This document shows positions 10,405 through 19,972 of a stretch of 53,795 nucleotides of DNA, piece after piece. The stretch covers positions 601,013 to 654,807 of the forward strand of contig NZ_BNAO01000002.1 of assembly GCF_014653435.1 (NCBI RefSeq), written 5' to 3'. How positions within the stretch are numbered: position 1 is the stretch's first letter; each line of letters opens with the position of its first letter. Made by a program: the position numbers and the translations under genes. The stretch comes from Alishewanella longhuensis. Lineage in GTDB: Bacteria > Pseudomonadota > Gammaproteobacteria > Enterobacterales > Alteromonadaceae. The notes beneath the pieces were generated by a model, which made no database searches, had not been told where the DNA came from, and saw only the letters and a program-made list of their open reading frames with translations.

Positions 10405-10933
10405 ATGGCATAAATTTAACCGGCACCGACCATTGTAAAGTCCAACGTCCCTGTTCTGTTGATAGATCAGCATCTGGTTCACATTGTTGCAAACTTGGCT
10501 GAGCCACCGCAAGCTGCAAACAGGTTATCGAGGCTTTGCGCACTTTGAGTACTGGTAGATCAGTGCCCAGCAAATGACTAATCAGCCGCGATAAATCCGG
10601 CTCGTGACCAATTAACAGGCTTTGTGCTGGTAACTGCGCTAGCAGCGCTTGCAAAGCCACTGCTGACTGCGCAACAGGCGTATCCAACGCTAGCCAATCC
10701 ACTTCTTCAGCGGGCGCTAACAACGCCTGCTCACAGACGATAGCGGCCGTTTGGATAGCGCGTGGATAAGGACTGCTGAATACCCGCTGCGGATTAACAC
10801 CCTGTTTTAGAATAAAATTACCAACACGCATAGCTTGTTGGCGCCCTTTATCCACTAAACAGCGATCTACATCTAGCTGACCGGGCCGAATCACTTCTGC
10901 CGTAGCATGGCGTAGAAAATACAATGTTGTCAT
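10403..10933 (-). CDS. sixA: Phosphohistidine phosphatase SixA
   Basis: Histidine phosphatase that removes phosphate from phosphohistidine proteins such as HPt domains or the nitrogen phosphotransferase system. The N-terminus TTLYFLRHATAE carries the RHG-type motif with His9 as acceptor. FSSPYPRAIQTA and LLIGHEPDLSRLISHLLG (second catalytic His) complete the histidine-phosphatase core. At 176 residues it is slightly longer than E. coli SixA (161), with extra C-terminal residues. It is read convergently with purH and lies 17 nt downstream of the chemoreceptor gene. Confidence 0.9.
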   Translation of the reverse strand: MTTLYFLRHATAEVIRPGQLDVDRCLVDKGRQQAMRVGNFILKQGVNPQRVFSSPYPRAIQTAAIVCEQALLAPAEEVDWLALDTPVAQSAVALQALLAQLPAQSLLIGHEPDLSRLISHLLGTDLPVLKVRKASITCLQLAVAQPSLQQCEPDADLSTEQGRWTLQWSVPVKFMP

Positions 10934-10950
10934 ACTTCATCCTGAAAATA

Positions 10951-12444
10951 TTATACTTGGAACTTCTTCGTTTCATTATTCAGCGTCACAGCCAGTTTCT
11001 CCAGCGATTGGGCCGTATCAACCACAGCCACGCCCTGACGATTCTGTTGTTCCGTCATATCTTTTAGCATTTGCGTACTTTTTGCCACTTCATGACTGGC
11101 GGTATTTTGCTGCTCAATCGACGTTCGCATGGTTTGTGCTGATTCCGACACCAGCCTAGCTTGATCAAGAATGACCGTAAGTAATTGCTTACTGGTCACT
11201 GCATTATCTTTAGTCAGGCTTAATTGTTTAACACTGTGCGATACCACTTCGACCGAATCAGTACTGTAGCTGAGTAAACGTTCAATGATCTGTTTAATCT
11301 CTCCGGTCGATTTTTGGGTGCGCGAGGCCAAGGTACGCACCTCATCCGCCACCACCGCAAAGCCCCGCCCCAATTCACCAGCACGCGCTGCTTCAATGGC
11401 CGCATTTAATGCCAATAAGTTGGTCTGCTCGGCAATAGCTTGAATCACATCCAATACCTGCCGAATATCCTTAGTAGCAACAGCCATATTTTCTACTTTT
11501 TCCGAAGTGACAGTTAATTGTGTTGATAATTGCTCTACCGACGTTAAAGTGGCGCCCACCGCTTGCTGCCCAGATACCGCTGCCTGTTCGGTCTCATCTG
11601 CATAATGCGCCACTTGTTTGGCAATTTGATGAAGGGACGCCAAATTACTCGACATTTCTTCTGTTGCAGCCGCTATTAACTCCACTTCCTGTAATTTCTT
11701 CGACATGGCACCAGACAAGCCCTGACCTTGACTGACCAGAGATTCAGATTGCCTCGTTAATTCTGCTGCTGAGTGGTTAAGCGTTTTAATAGTTTTTTGT
11801 AATGAATCCAGTACCTGATTAAAGTTATTGATCACTTTGGATTTTAAAGAGAGGGCTCGTCCAGTTAAAACTATTTCTCCCTGTTTAGTCAGCAGCGAAT
11901 CGGTCGCGTCAAAGAGTGCCTGCCCGACCTTCGCTTCACGCAAGGCATAGCGACACATAATTACCAGCACAACTGCTTCGACTACTACATAGAGCGCATG
12001 TAACATCACAACAGAAAATGTATTAGCCTCTTCGGGCAGCAAATAAACGCCAGCATCTTGCTGTTGCAACCACATAAAAAGTAAATGATGAACCGCGATC
12101 ACTGCCGCAGCAACTAAAATAACCCAGACATCACGAAAGGCAAATAAAATAGCTAACAGCACAAAGATACCAAAGTGAATTTCGGTTAAACCCTGAGCCT
12201 GATGGATATGGAGTGCCGCAAAAAGCATAAAACTCACGCCATAGCTGCAGCGAGCTAGCAAATGATCATCCAGCAACTTGTAAAGAACCAGAGGCACCAG
12301 CAAACTTGGCAAGCCAATTAAAAATGCCACTAACCAGCTATCGAATAATGCCGCCAATACTAGCGAAACCAAAAACAAAAACACATTTACACCGAACGCT
12401 ATTGAAAAAGCCTGTTGGCGAAAACGCAGTTGCACAAAGGACAT
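10951..12444 (-). CDS. Methyl-accepting chemotaxis protein with six-helix membrane sensor
   Basis: Chemoreceptor of 497 residues. The first ~180 residues form about six closely spaced membrane helices with almost no periplasmic loop and contain a His-rich stretch: LHIHQ, EIHFGIF and AVHHLLF (about residues 98-135). There is no classical periplasmic ligand domain and no clear HAMP. The C-terminal cytoplasmic domain is complete, with the signalling tip [20 protein letters not shown] and [15 protein letters not shown] recognise the membrane sensor as a recurrent but unnamed type in marine gammaproteobacteria; its ligand is unknown to me. The clustered His residues could bind a metal or heme, which is a guess. 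Confidence 0.9.
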   Translation of the reverse strand: MSFVQLRFRQQAFSIAFGVNVFLFLVSLVLAALFDSWLVAFLIGLPSLLVPLVLYKLLDDHLLARCSYGVSFMLFAALHIHQAQGLTEIHFGIFVLLAILFAFRDVWVILVAAAVIAVHHLLFMWLQQQDAGVYLLPEEANTFSVVMLHALYVVVEAVVLVIMCRYALREAKVGQALFDATDSLLTKQGEIVLTGRALSLKSKVINNFNQVLDSLQKTIKTLNHSAAELTRQSESLVSQGQGLSGAMSKKLQEVELIAAATEEMSSNLASLHQIAKQVAHYADETEQAAVSGQQAVGATLTSVEQLSTQLTVTSEKVENMAVATKDIRQVLDVIQAIAEQTNLLALNAAIEAARAGELGRGFAVVADEVRTLASRTQKSTGEIKQIIERLLSYSTDSVEVVSHSVKQLSLTKDNAVTSKQLLTVILDQARLVSESAQTMRTSIEQQNTASHEVAKSTQMLKDMTEQQNRQGVAVVDTAQSLEKLAVTLNNETKKFQV

Positions 12445-12603
12445 AGGTACTCCGGATATGGAAAATTGGGTAACGTAAAAATCGCTTTCGTTAAAACTAG
12501 CTGAACTTTTTAGTTTTGTGAGAGAACATAAATACTTTATAGCACTAAAATTGGCGCCATGTTGTGCTCAAGAATAAGTGTTGGATTTTTTTGTTTTACG
12601 AGC

Positions 12604-12622
12604 AAAACCCGGATATGGTTTT
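12604..12622 (-). terminator. Weak hairpin after the TraT-like pair
   Basis: AAAACC (12604-12609) pairs with GGTTTT (12617-12622) around a 7-nt loop, about 20 nt beyond the stop of the downstream traT-like gene. The stem is short and AT-rich and lacks a T-tract, so the call is tentative. The rest of 12445-12642 holds no gene; it must contain the promoter of the chemoreceptor. Confidence 0.3.
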
Positions 12623-12642
12623 AAAATAACGATAAGATTAGA

Positions 12643-13455
12643 TTAGAAGATACCAGCAAGCGAGCGCAATAAGCCCTGATGTAACGGCGCCTCCGCTTCT
12701 TGCCAGCTTAAATTCGCTTTGTTGGCAAAGCCAACCAACTTCACCTGATATTTGCGCCTGTCGGTGCTATTTTGCCACATCAACTCTAATTGACCGCTAT
12801 CACCCTGCAACAGGACATGCTCGCTTTGTTCCTGTACCAGCGAATCGCTCTCTGGTGCTAGCCGCTCGGCAACCTGTAAATCTGCTAACAAAGTATAATA
12901 TTTGTCTTTGACTATTTGATTGCCAACGTATTCAGCTCCGGCTATTACCGCCACTACCGCTAACGCTTTGACAATATCACGGCCGCTAACGTCCGAGCCG
13001 ACCGCCGTATCCGCATAGATCACCGCTGGCATAGTACTGCGCTGCCGCCCAACCACAGGTTTAGGCTCTGGTGGCGCCATGCCTGGGTGTAATAAGGCGG
13101 CAATTTCCTGCTCGCTCATGCCATACTCTTCGCGCAATACCTCGGCAGGATGACGGTTTAATACCGTACGAATATTTACCTGCAGCCAATATTGCGCGCT
13201 GCCAGGGGAATTTACCAACTGGTAACCGCGTTCAGTAAGTAACGCGGCCACATCCTGCATCAAAGGCTGCTGATACTCAGCAGCTGTTTGACGAATATCA
13301 AGAAAGACCGTACGTTGTTCCGGTTCAACGGGATCTAAATAGATGGTCTGGCTCATCCGCGTTTGCACATCGAGCTTACCTTTACTAATAGAGGTATGCA
13401 TGGCACTGCAGCCGTTAAGTAACAGCGTTACCATGAAGATAGCCAGCAAACGCAT
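12643..13455 (-). CDS. TraT-like outer-membrane lipoprotein, divergent paralogue
   Basis: Lipoprotein of 270 residues with a signal peptide and lipobox LLNGC (Cys16). It then follows the TraT family pattern: SAMHTSISKGKLDVQTRMSQ, YLDPVEPEQRTVFLDIRQT, YQLVNSPGSAQYWLQVNI and a C-terminal stretch KYQVKLVGFANKANLSWQEA. Compared with its upstream neighbour the central Gly/Ala-rich region is replaced by an unrelated segment (about 95-165) ending in one hydrophobic helix (DIVKALAVVAVIAGAEYVG). It starts 1 nt after the neighbour's stop, so the two form an operon. Plasmid TraT gives surface exclusion and serum resistance; for a chromosomal paralogue the role is unknown. Confidence 0.85.
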   Translation of the reverse strand: MRLLAIFMVTLLLNGCSAMHTSISKGKLDVQTRMSQTIYLDPVEPEQRTVFLDIRQTAAEYQQPLMQDVAALLTERGYQLVNSPGSAQYWLQVNIRTVLNRHPAEVLREEYGMSEQEIAALLHPGMAPPEPKPVVGRQRSTMPAVIYADTAVGSDVSGRDIVKALAVVAVIAGAEYVGNQIVKDKYYTLLADLQVAERLAPESDSLVQEQSEHVLLQGDSGQLELMWQNSTDRRKYQVKLVGFANKANLSWQEAEAPLHQGLLRSLAGIF

Positions 13456-13456
13456 C

Positions 13457-14185
13457 TTAGAAAAGTCCTGCCAAAGCGCGTGCTACGCCTTCAGTTAAAG
13501 TTGGCGCCGCGTCTTCCCATTTCAAATTGGCTTGATTAGCGGAGCTGACAACCCGGGTTTGATATTTCCGCATATTAGTTTGTTGTTGAAACGTCGAGCG
13601 GGTGCTGCCGCTGTCGCCTTGTAATAAGGTATGTTCAGAGCGCTCCTGCACTTTACCGTCAAAGCGCTCCATAATCTGAATATCGGTAATCACGCTGTAA
13701 TACACATCCTGCACCATAGCATCCACAATAGTCCCTACGGCAGCGCCCGCTACTGCGGCGCCTGCAGTGCCTGATACCGAGCCACCAGTAGAACGATGGA
13801 TCACCGCACCGGTTACTGCGCCACCTACCGCGCCTGGACCAGCGGCTAAAGCCCCCTGCGACTCACGTGCATTACTGCGACCAACTTGTAAGATATTCGC
13901 TTGCAACCAATAGTGCGCCCGCGATGGGCTATCAATCACCTGATAGCCACGACCACGCAAACTGGTAATCACCTGCTCCCGAATCATAAATTCTGGCTTG
14001 TCTGAGGTGTTACGAATATCCACAAAAATGGTCCGCTGCTCAGGCTCTACCGGCTCTAAGAAGATGGAAGAACTCATTTTGGTTTGTACATCTAAATTGC
14101 GTTTTGCTACTGATGTATGTAAAGCACCGCAAGCAGTTAGACTCAGCAAGGCGGCAGCAAATAGCACCTTAGTTAACGTTTTCAT
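13457..14185 (-). CDS. traT: TraT-like complement-resistance / surface-exclusion lipoprotein
   Basis: Outer-membrane lipoprotein of 242 residues, very close in length to plasmid TraT (244). It has a signal peptide with lipobox LTAC, then ALHTSVAKRNLDVQTKMS, FLEPVEPEQRTIFVDIRNTSDK, GYQVIDSPSRAHYWLQANIL and an ARESQGAL segment. A Gly/Ala-rich pair of hydrophobic stretches (about 120-165) follows, then DAMVQDVYYSVITDIQI and the end KYQTRVVSSANQANLKWEDA. I use the ATG at 14185, with GAGACC 7 nt upstream, rather than an in-frame TTG 12 nt earlier. No conjugation genes are nearby. It is divergent from suhB. Confidence 0.88.
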   Translation of the reverse strand: MKTLTKVLFAAALLSLTACGALHTSVAKRNLDVQTKMSSSIFLEPVEPEQRTIFVDIRNTSDKPEFMIREQVITSLRGRGYQVIDSPSRAHYWLQANILQVGRSNARESQGALAAGPGAVGGAVTGAVIHRSTGGSVSGTAGAAVAGAAVGTIVDAMVQDVYYSVITDIQIMERFDGKVQERSEHTLLQGDSGSTRSTFQQQTNMRKYQTRVVSSANQANLKWEDAAPTLTEGVARALAGLF

Positions 14186-14340
14186 ATTAGGTCTCAATTC
14201 AAAAGTCAGTATATAAGGTTATTCTCAGCTATTAAGCTGAATTATATCTGAACAACGGCCTCTGTTAGCGGGTTATTTGTACAAAAAATTACCTGAACGC
14301 CGCTCTACGATGAACCAGACCGAAAAACACCCTGCAAAGC

Positions 14341-14368
14341 TTTACTTTTTTCAGCCAGCCGGTACAAT
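14341..14368 (+). promoter_or_regulatory. Likely suhB promoter
   Basis: TTTACT (14341-14346) and TACAAT (14363-14368) are spaced by 16 nt, about 70 nt ahead of the suhB start. Confidence 0.45.
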
Positions 14369-14437
14369 ACGCGCCGCTCTTTTGATTGTTATTTATACCA
14401 AAGTATATACAGCTCTTTACAAAATAAGGTAATCGCT

Positions 14438-15241
14438 ATGCATCCGATGTTAAACATCGCCATCCGTGCTGCCCGTAGTGCGGGTAACGTTATTGCGCGG
14501 GCTTGTGGCCAGCTAGACATGGTTCAAAAAATGCCAAAAGGCACTAATGATTTTGTGACTAATGTCGACCGTGAAGCTGAACAGGCTATCGTTGCGGTGT
14601 TAAAAAAATCTTTCCCAACTCATGGCATTGTCGGTGAAGAACATGGCGATTACGGTAACAGCGACAGTGAGTTTCAATGGATTATCGATCCATTAGACGG
14701 CACTACCAACTTTATTAAAGGCATCCCACACTTTGCGGTATCTATCGCTTTAAAGCACCAAGGTAAATTAGACCAGGCAGTGATCTTTGATCCGCTACGT
14801 GGCGAACTTTTTACTGCCTCGCGTGGTCGTGGCGCCCAGTTAAATGGTACCCGTATCCGTGTAACTAATTTACCTGATATGCAGGGCGCTATTTTAGCTA
14901 CCGGCTTTCCGTTTAAAGCTAAACATCATTTAGATAGTTACAGCAAAATTTTTAATGCGTTTTTTGCAGACTGCGCTGACATGCGCCGCACTGGTTCAGC
15001 TGCACTGGATTTAGCCTATGTTGCCGCAGGCCGTTTTGATGGCTTTTGGGAAATTGGTTTAAAACCATGGGATATCGCAGCTGGCGAATTAATAGTTCGT
15101 GAAGCAGGTGGCATGATTTGCGATTTCGCCGGCGGCAATAATCATATGAAGAGTGGCAACGTGGTAGCGGCCAGCCCGAAAGTGTTGCAAGCCATGGTAA
15201 AAGGCATGCGCCCACATTTGTCTGAATCGCTGACAAAATAA
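14438..15241 (+). CDS. suhB: Inositol-1-monophosphatase family protein SuhB
   Basis: Mg-dependent inositol monophosphatase that in E. coli also joins rRNA antitermination complexes with Nus factors. The protein is 267 residues, the same length as E. coli SuhB. It shows MHPMLNIAIRAARSAGNVIA, the metal-binding GEEHGDYG and DPLDGTTNF motifs and the C-terminal WEIGLKPWDIAAGELIVREA. All catalytic acidic residues of the family are visible. It is a single gene closed by a terminator and is divergent from the TraT-like pair. Confidence 0.96.
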   Translation: MHPMLNIAIRAARSAGNVIARACGQLDMVQKMPKGTNDFVTNVDREAEQAIVAVLKKSFPTHGIVGEEHGDYGNSDSEFQWIIDPLDGTTNFIKGIPHFAVSIALKHQGKLDQAVIFDPLRGELFTASRGRGAQLNGTRIRVTNLPDMQGAILATGFPFKAKHHLDSYSKIFNAFFADCADMRRTGSAALDLAYVAAGRFDGFWEIGLKPWDIAAGELIVREAGGMICDFAGGNNHMKSGNVVAASPKVLQAMVKGMRPHLSESLTK

Positions 15242-15288
15242 TATAAAACTGATCCTTTATTAAGGATGCCTTAAAAGTCATCATCAAG

Positions 15289-15313
15289 TCCGGCGCAAAG
15301 CCGGATTTTTTTT
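15289..15313 (+). terminator. Intrinsic terminator after suhB
   Basis: TCCGGC (15289-15294) pairs with GCCGGA (15300-15305) around GCAAA and is followed by eight T residues. A smaller ATCCTT/AAGGAT stem precedes it at 15252-15267. Confidence 0.88.
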
Positions 15314-15383
15314 AGGTGTTATCAGCCTAGGCTGCCATGCTAGCATAGGCCATTCTATATCGGGTTAGGAGTTAACAAAGGTT

Positions 15384-16640
15384 ATGCAGGAGCAATTGGA
15401 GATTATCAATACCTGGTCTGCTGAGAACGGCCAGCTAGCCATGTGGCTTGGTTTAGCGATCTTACTGACCTTATCATGGTGTGCCAATTTTCTGGTAAAA
15501 CACATTCTGTTACGGGGTGTTTTTCACCTGCTTAATCTTGAAAAGCAGCAATGCGAGCAACGCGGTTTAGACTTGCGCTTTGTCGCCCGCTTGGCCAATG
15601 TAGTGCCGGCACTGGTTATTTCCACTCTCATTCATAAGGTACCGCAATTACCGTCTTTAATTGTCCAGGTTACCATTAATGTTACTAATGCTTTTGTCGT
15701 CCTCACTATCGCCATTGCCCTTAGCAATCTTCTCAATCTTATTAATAGCCTGTATTCACGCCGCCCGGATGCCCGTAATAAACCTATCAAGGGGTATATT
15801 CAGTTACTGACTATTGTGATTTATGCCGTGGCAGTGATTTTAATGATCGCTGCGCTATTTGATCGCTCACCGCTTATTTTACTCTCTGGCTTAGGGGCCA
15901 TGGCAGCAGTGTTAATGCTGATTTTTCAGGACACCATTTTATCACTGGTCGCCAGTGTGCAGATCTCCTCTAATGATGTTATTCGGGTGGGTGATTGGGT
16001 TGAAATGCCGCAGCTTAATGCCGATGGCGATGTGATTGATATCGCCCTGCATACCGTAAAGGTACAAAATTGGGATAGAACTATTACTACTATCCCAACC
16101 CGCCGCTTTATGACCGACCCCTTTAAAAACTGGCGCGGTATGCAAGAATCCGGTGGCCGCCGTATTAAACGCAGTTTAATGTTAGATCAGCAAAGCATTA
16201 GCTTTGTAAGTAAAGAGCAGATTAAAGCGCTAAGCCGTTTTAAACTATTGCAACAGTACCTGCAAGAGAAACAGGCCGAAATTGATAGCTGGAATGCGCA
16301 ACTGGCAGAACAAGGCAAAGAACCGGTTAATACCCGGCGCATTACCAATATCGGCACCTTTCGCGCCTATGTACTGCACTATCTTAAGAATCATGCCGGT
16401 GTCCATCAGCAGATGATTACCATGGTAAGGCAACTCTCGCCAACCGCTGACGGTTTACCACTCGAGATATACTGCTTTACTAATACCACGGCCTGGGTGG
16501 TCTATGAAGGGATCCAATCGGATATCTTTGATCATTTGTATGCTATTTTGCCAGAGTTTGGCTTGCGGGTGTATCAGCACCCAAGTGGCTTGGATTTACG
16601 CGAGCTAAAGCTAACTGCGCTGCCACAACAACAAGATTAA
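15384..16640 (+). CDS. ybdG: YbdG-type small mechanosensitive ion channel
   Basis: Inner-membrane channel of the MscS superfamily that opens on osmotic downshift, related to E. coli YbdG (MscM activity). The 418-residue protein has about five membrane helices in the first 180 residues. The pore-lining helix region is LLSGLGAMAAVLMLIFQDTI, followed by SNDVIRVGDWVEMPQLNADG in the beta domain and the YbdG-typical TIPTRRFMTDPFKNWRGMQE. Length and motifs fit YbdG (415) better than MscS (286). It stands alone after the suhB terminator. Confidence 0.9.
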   Translation: MQEQLEIINTWSAENGQLAMWLGLAILLTLSWCANFLVKHILLRGVFHLLNLEKQQCEQRGLDLRFVARLANVVPALVISTLIHKVPQLPSLIVQVTINVTNAFVVLTIAIALSNLLNLINSLYSRRPDARNKPIKGYIQLLTIVIYAVAVILMIAALFDRSPLILLSGLGAMAAVLMLIFQDTILSLVASVQISSNDVIRVGDWVEMPQLNADGDVIDIALHTVKVQNWDRTITTIPTRRFMTDPFKNWRGMQESGGRRIKRSLMLDQQSISFVSKEQIKALSRFKLLQQYLQEKQAEIDSWNAQLAEQGKEPVNTRRITNIGTFRAYVLHYLKNHAGVHQQMITMVRQLSPTADGLPLEIYCFTNTTAWVVYEGIQSDIFDHLYAILPEFGLRVYQHPSGLDLRELKLTALPQQQD

Positions 16641-16696
16641 CCAGGCAGGACGGCGGCGCGAAGTAGCCGCTGTCCGCTTCGAGCTTTACTCGTCTG

Positions 16697-17068
16697 CTAT
16701 TCAGGCTTAACCAGCGGCAAATTGCGCTCACACCACTCGCGATAACCACCCGCTAAGCTGAGTACCTGTTGATAACCCATTTGTTGTAAAGTTTGTGCAG
16801 ACAGCGCTGAACGAAAACCGCCACCACAATACAGCACAATTTTTTGCTTTTTATCCGCAACCGTTTGTTCGATATCACGCTCAATAATGCCTTTACCTAA
16901 ATGCATGGCCTCGGGCAAATGCCCATTTTGCCATTCATGATCTTCACGGATATCTAACAGCACATAGGGCTCATTATGCTGTAAGAGCTCATCAATGCTA
17001 ATTTCTTTAATCTGGCTTTTCGCCGCATTAACCAAGGCAATAAAACCCGCTGCATGTTGTTTGCTCAT
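16697..17068 (-). CDS. Rhodanese-like domain protein
   Basis: Single-domain sulfurtransferase of 123 residues. It has the CDC25/rhodanese frame: EPYVLLDIREDHEWQNGHLP at about residues 35-54, and the active-site loop IVLYCGGGFRSALSAQTL with the catalytic cysteine, ending in GGYREW. I start at the ATG at 17068, which has AATAAG upstream. Longer starts would run into the secF terminator hairpin. The physiological sulfur donor and acceptor cannot be told from sequence. It lies downstream of secF but is separated by that terminator. Confidence 0.85.
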   Translation of the reverse strand: MSKQHAAGFIALVNAAKSQIKEISIDELLQHNEPYVLLDIREDHEWQNGHLPEAMHLGKGIIERDIEQTVADKKQKIVLYCGGGFRSALSAQTLQQMGYQQVLSLAGGYREWCERNLPLVKPE

Positions 17069-17082
17069 TCTTATTCCCATAA

Positions 17083-17111
17083 AAAAATGCCAGTCATTGA
17101 CTGGCATTTTT
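17083..17111 (-). terminator. Terminator after secF
   Basis: AAAAATGCCAGTCA (17083-17096) and TGACTGGCATTTTT (17098-17111) form a long, almost loopless inverted repeat with A/T runs on both sides. On the minus strand it closes the queA-tgt-yajC-secD-secF unit 19 nt after the secF stop. Confidence 0.88.
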
Positions 17112-17129
17112 AGCACACTTTAGTGCAAA

Positions 17130-18077
17130 TTACAGTAGCGGCTCCGTGCCTTCGCCTTCTTTCTCTGGCGGAGGGGGTGGCAACATATCTTCGCGATTCA
17201 GGCCAAGCTGTACCGCAATACCACTGGCCACAAACACTGAAGAGTAAGTACCAATAGCAATACCAAATAACAATGCGGTGGCAAAGTTATGGATTAAGGC
17301 TCCACCCATATAGAACAGCACGACTAACACGATAATGGTGGTTAATGAGGTTACCACAGTACGGTTCAACGTCGCCGTTACTGCATCGTTGACAGTCTCT
17401 TCAGGTGTCGCATCCCGTAACTTACGAAAACTTTCCCGAATGCGGTCAAATACCACTATGGTATCGTTAATCGAGTAACCAATTAACGCCAGAATAGCCG
17501 CTAGTACAGTAAGATCAAACTCCAGTTGCAGTAACGAGAACAAGCCTAAGGTGATGATCACATCGTGCCCTAATGCCAGCACCGCCCCTACAGATAAACG
17601 CCACTCAAAGCGCATGCCAACGTAAAGCAGGATACCAATAAGTGCTGCCAACATGGCAAGGCCGCCCTGCTCTTTTAGCTCATCGCCTACTGAAGGGCCG
17701 ACAAACTCGATACGACGCATTTCTACCGGCGTTGCCGAGGTTTGCGATATCGCCGCCAGAATTTCATTAGAAATACGGCTTTGCTCAACCCCTTCGCGCG
17801 GTGAAATACGAATAGCGACATCTTGGCTTGAACCAAAGTACTGCACTACCGCATCCGGGTAACCACGTTCGGCTAACACAGCGCGCACCTGAGTGAGGTC
17901 TGCATTTTCGGTAAAGCCCACTTCAATAACAGTACCGCCAGTAAAGTCTAGGCCCCAGTTAATGCCTTTGGTAAACAGCAAACCAAAAGAGCCTAAGACC
18001 AACAATGCCGATAGCATTAACGCAGGCCATTTAAAGCGCATAAAATTTATTGCATCAGTAAAACGGAATATTCTCAC
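17130..18077 (-). CDS. secF: Protein translocase subunit SecF
   Basis: Inner-membrane partner of SecD that uses the proton gradient to pull translocating proteins through SecYEG. The protein has 315 residues and six membrane helices. It shows GINWGLDFTGGTVIEVGF near the N-terminus, a periplasmic domain with RIEFVGPSVGDELKEQG, and the helix-4 segment IGYSINDTIVVFDRIRE. The start is GTG at 18077, with AAGGAG overlapping the secD stop, so the two genes are tightly coupled. Confidence 0.97.
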   Translation of the reverse strand: MRIFRFTDAINFMRFKWPALMLSALLVLGSFGLLFTKGINWGLDFTGGTVIEVGFTENADLTQVRAVLAERGYPDAVVQYFGSSQDVAIRISPREGVEQSRISNEILAAISQTSATPVEMRRIEFVGPSVGDELKEQGGLAMLAALIGILLYVGMRFEWRLSVGAVLALGHDVIITLGLFSLLQLEFDLTVLAAILALIGYSINDTIVVFDRIRESFRKLRDATPEETVNDAVTATLNRTVVTSLTTIIVLVVLFYMGGALIHNFATALLFGIAIGTYSSVFVASGIAVQLGLNREDMLPPPPPEKEGEGTEPLL

Positions 18078-18087
18078 TTTCGGCTCC

Positions 18088-19944
18088 TTACATCGGTAGC
18101 GACTGTACGCGACGGCCGCCCCAGAACAAGTTAACCAGTAAGCGGGTACCCACTACTGACGTGAAAATCGAGGTTAAAATACCAATGGCTAAGGTAATAG
18201 CAAAACCTTTAACCGGACCTGTACCAATCCCAAACAGAATTAACGCCACTAATAACGTTGTAATATTCGAGTCGGCGATGGTGGCAAAAGCCCGATCATA
18301 ACCCTGATGGATAGCTTGCTGCACAGAGCGGCCTTCGGCTAATTCTTCGCGGATCCGCTCGAATATTAAGACGTTGGCGTCAACCGCCATACCAACGGTT
18401 AACACTATACCAGCCATCCCCGGCAAGGTTAAGGTGGCACCTGGGATCATCGACATAATACCGATAATCAGGATGAGGTTAGCCACTAGCGCGCAATTGG
18501 CAATCAGACCAAATACCCGATAGTAAATCAGCATAAAGACCAGTACGACAACCATACCCCACATAATCGCCGTCATACCCAGATCAATGTTTTCCTGACC
18601 TAAGCTTGGGCCTATAGTCCGCTCTTCAATGATTTGTGTTGGCGCAATTAAGGCTCCAGCACGCAGTAACAAGGCTAGGTTTTGCGCCTCAGCCGGATTA
18701 CCAATACCGGTAATACGGAAACTTCGACCTAAGCGTGCCTGAATAGTAGCTGCGTTAATCACTTCTTCCTGCTTTACCAGCACCGGTGTGCCATCGGCTT
18801 GTAGCTCCTCACCTGGCTTGTACTCAATAAAGACCGTGGCCATGCGCCGACCAATAGAATCACGGGTAGCCACAGACAGTAAGTTACCGCCTTGCGCATC
18901 CAATGAGATATTTACTTGCGGCTGGCTATATTCGTCATAGCTAGAGCTGGCGTTGGTAATATGCTCACCGGTTAACATGACCCGGTTTTCCAGCAAATAA
19001 GGCTGGCCATTACGATCAGTATAAAGCGAAGAGCCTGGCGGTAAACGGCCATTTAACGCCGCAGCAAGATCACCTTGTTCATCCACCAAGCGAAACTCCA
19101 GCGTTGCAGTTGCCCCCAGAATTTCTTTGGCTTGCGCTGGGTCTTGTACACCTGGCAATTGTACGATAATGCGGTCTGCGCCCTGACGTTGTACCAGAGG
19201 CTCTGCTACACCAATTTCATTAACCCGATTACGGATGATAGTGATGTTTTGTTCTAGCGCGTATTCACGGATTTCCCGGATGCGGTTCTCGCTTAAACTC
19301 ACATTTAAACTAAACTCGGCGGCACCGTCCGTAAATACATACTCACGATCTAAACGGCTCAAGGCGGCACGTGCAGCAGCGACATCTTCGGCTGAACGCA
19401 GCAGAATTTGTACCTGGCCGCCTTCAACATCTGCCGACACCGAACGATAGCGAACCCGCGCTTCGCGTAAATCAGCACGAAAAGCTTGGGTCAAATCGTT
19501 AATGTTTTTGTCTAAGGCTGCTTTCATATCCACAGCCATTAAAAAGTGCACACCACCGCGCAGATCCAAACCCAATTTCATCGGGCTGGCACCAATAGCA
19601 GCTAACCATGCTGGTGTTGTGGGCACTAAGTTTAAAGCAGTAACATAGTTCACATTGCCTAATAACTCAGTAGCCACTTGTCGGCCGCGCAATTGCTCTT
19701 CAGCAGATTGAAAGCGCACCAATACCTGGCCATTTTCCAAGGTAACAGCTTTCGGTGTAAGACCCGAAGCGACCAGGCGCTCCTCCAATTGCTGACGGGT
19801 CGTTTCCGACACGGCACCACCACGGGTGGCGTTGATGTTTAGTGCCGGATCTTCCGGGTATAAATTAGGCAAAGCATAAACTAATGCCAACAGCAGTACC
19901 CCAGCAACCAGCAGGTACCGCCAAAGCGGATTTTGGTTTAACAC
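18088..19944 (-). CDS. secD: Protein translocase subunit SecD
   Basis: Large periplasmic-domain subunit of the SecDF translocation motor, 618 residues (E. coli 615). Signatures are [17 protein letters not shown] in the P1 base, [20 protein letters not shown], and the membrane region with [20 protein letters not shown] and [18 protein letters not shown]. Six helices are predicted by eye: one at the N-terminus and five at the C-terminus. It lies 28 nt downstream of yajC. Confidence 0.98.
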   Translation of the reverse strand: MLNQNPLWRYLLVAGVLLLALVYALPNLYPEDPALNINATRGGAVSETTRQQLEERLVASGLTPKAVTLENGQVLVRFQSAEEQLRGRQVATELLGNVNYVTALNLVPTTPAWLAAIGASPMKLGLDLRGGVHFLMAVDMKAALDKNINDLTQAFRADLREARVRYRSVSADVEGGQVQILLRSAEDVAAARAALSRLDREYVFTDGAAEFSLNVSLSENRIREIREYALEQNITIIRNRVNEIGVAEPLVQRQGADRIIVQLPGVQDPAQAKEILGATATLEFRLVDEQGDLAAALNGRLPPGSSLYTDRNGQPYLLENRVMLTGEHITNASSSYDEYSQPQVNISLDAQGGNLLSVATRDSIGRRMATVFIEYKPGEELQADGTPVLVKQEEVINAATIQARLGRSFRITGIGNPAEAQNLALLLRAGALIAPTQIIEERTIGPSLGQENIDLGMTAIMWGMVVVLVFMLIYYRVFGLIANCALVANLILIIGIMSMIPGATLTLPGMAGIVLTVGMAVDANVLIFERIREELAEGRSVQQAIHQGYDRAFATIADSNITTLLVALILFGIGTGPVKGFAITLAIGILTSIFTSVVGTRLLVNLFWGGRRVQSLPM

Positions 19945-19972
19945 AACAACATCCTTTCTTTAAAAACGCCGC

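Noticed and set aside
12452..12618. CCGGATATGG repeated at 12452-12461 and 12609-12618
   Set aside because: One copy spans the chemoreceptor ribosome-binding region and the other lies in a weak hairpin; a 10-bp repeat 157 bp apart can arise by chance, and there is no sign of an insertion or recombination site.
12643..14185. TraT-like pair as part of an integrated conjugative element
   Set aside because: No transfer, integrase or partition genes and no attachment-site repeats are seen; the flanks are ordinary chromosomal genes.
17069..17116. Extended start of the rhodanese gene
   Set aside because: The extra residues derive from the secF terminator hairpin, and no ribosome-binding site precedes the earlier ATGs.
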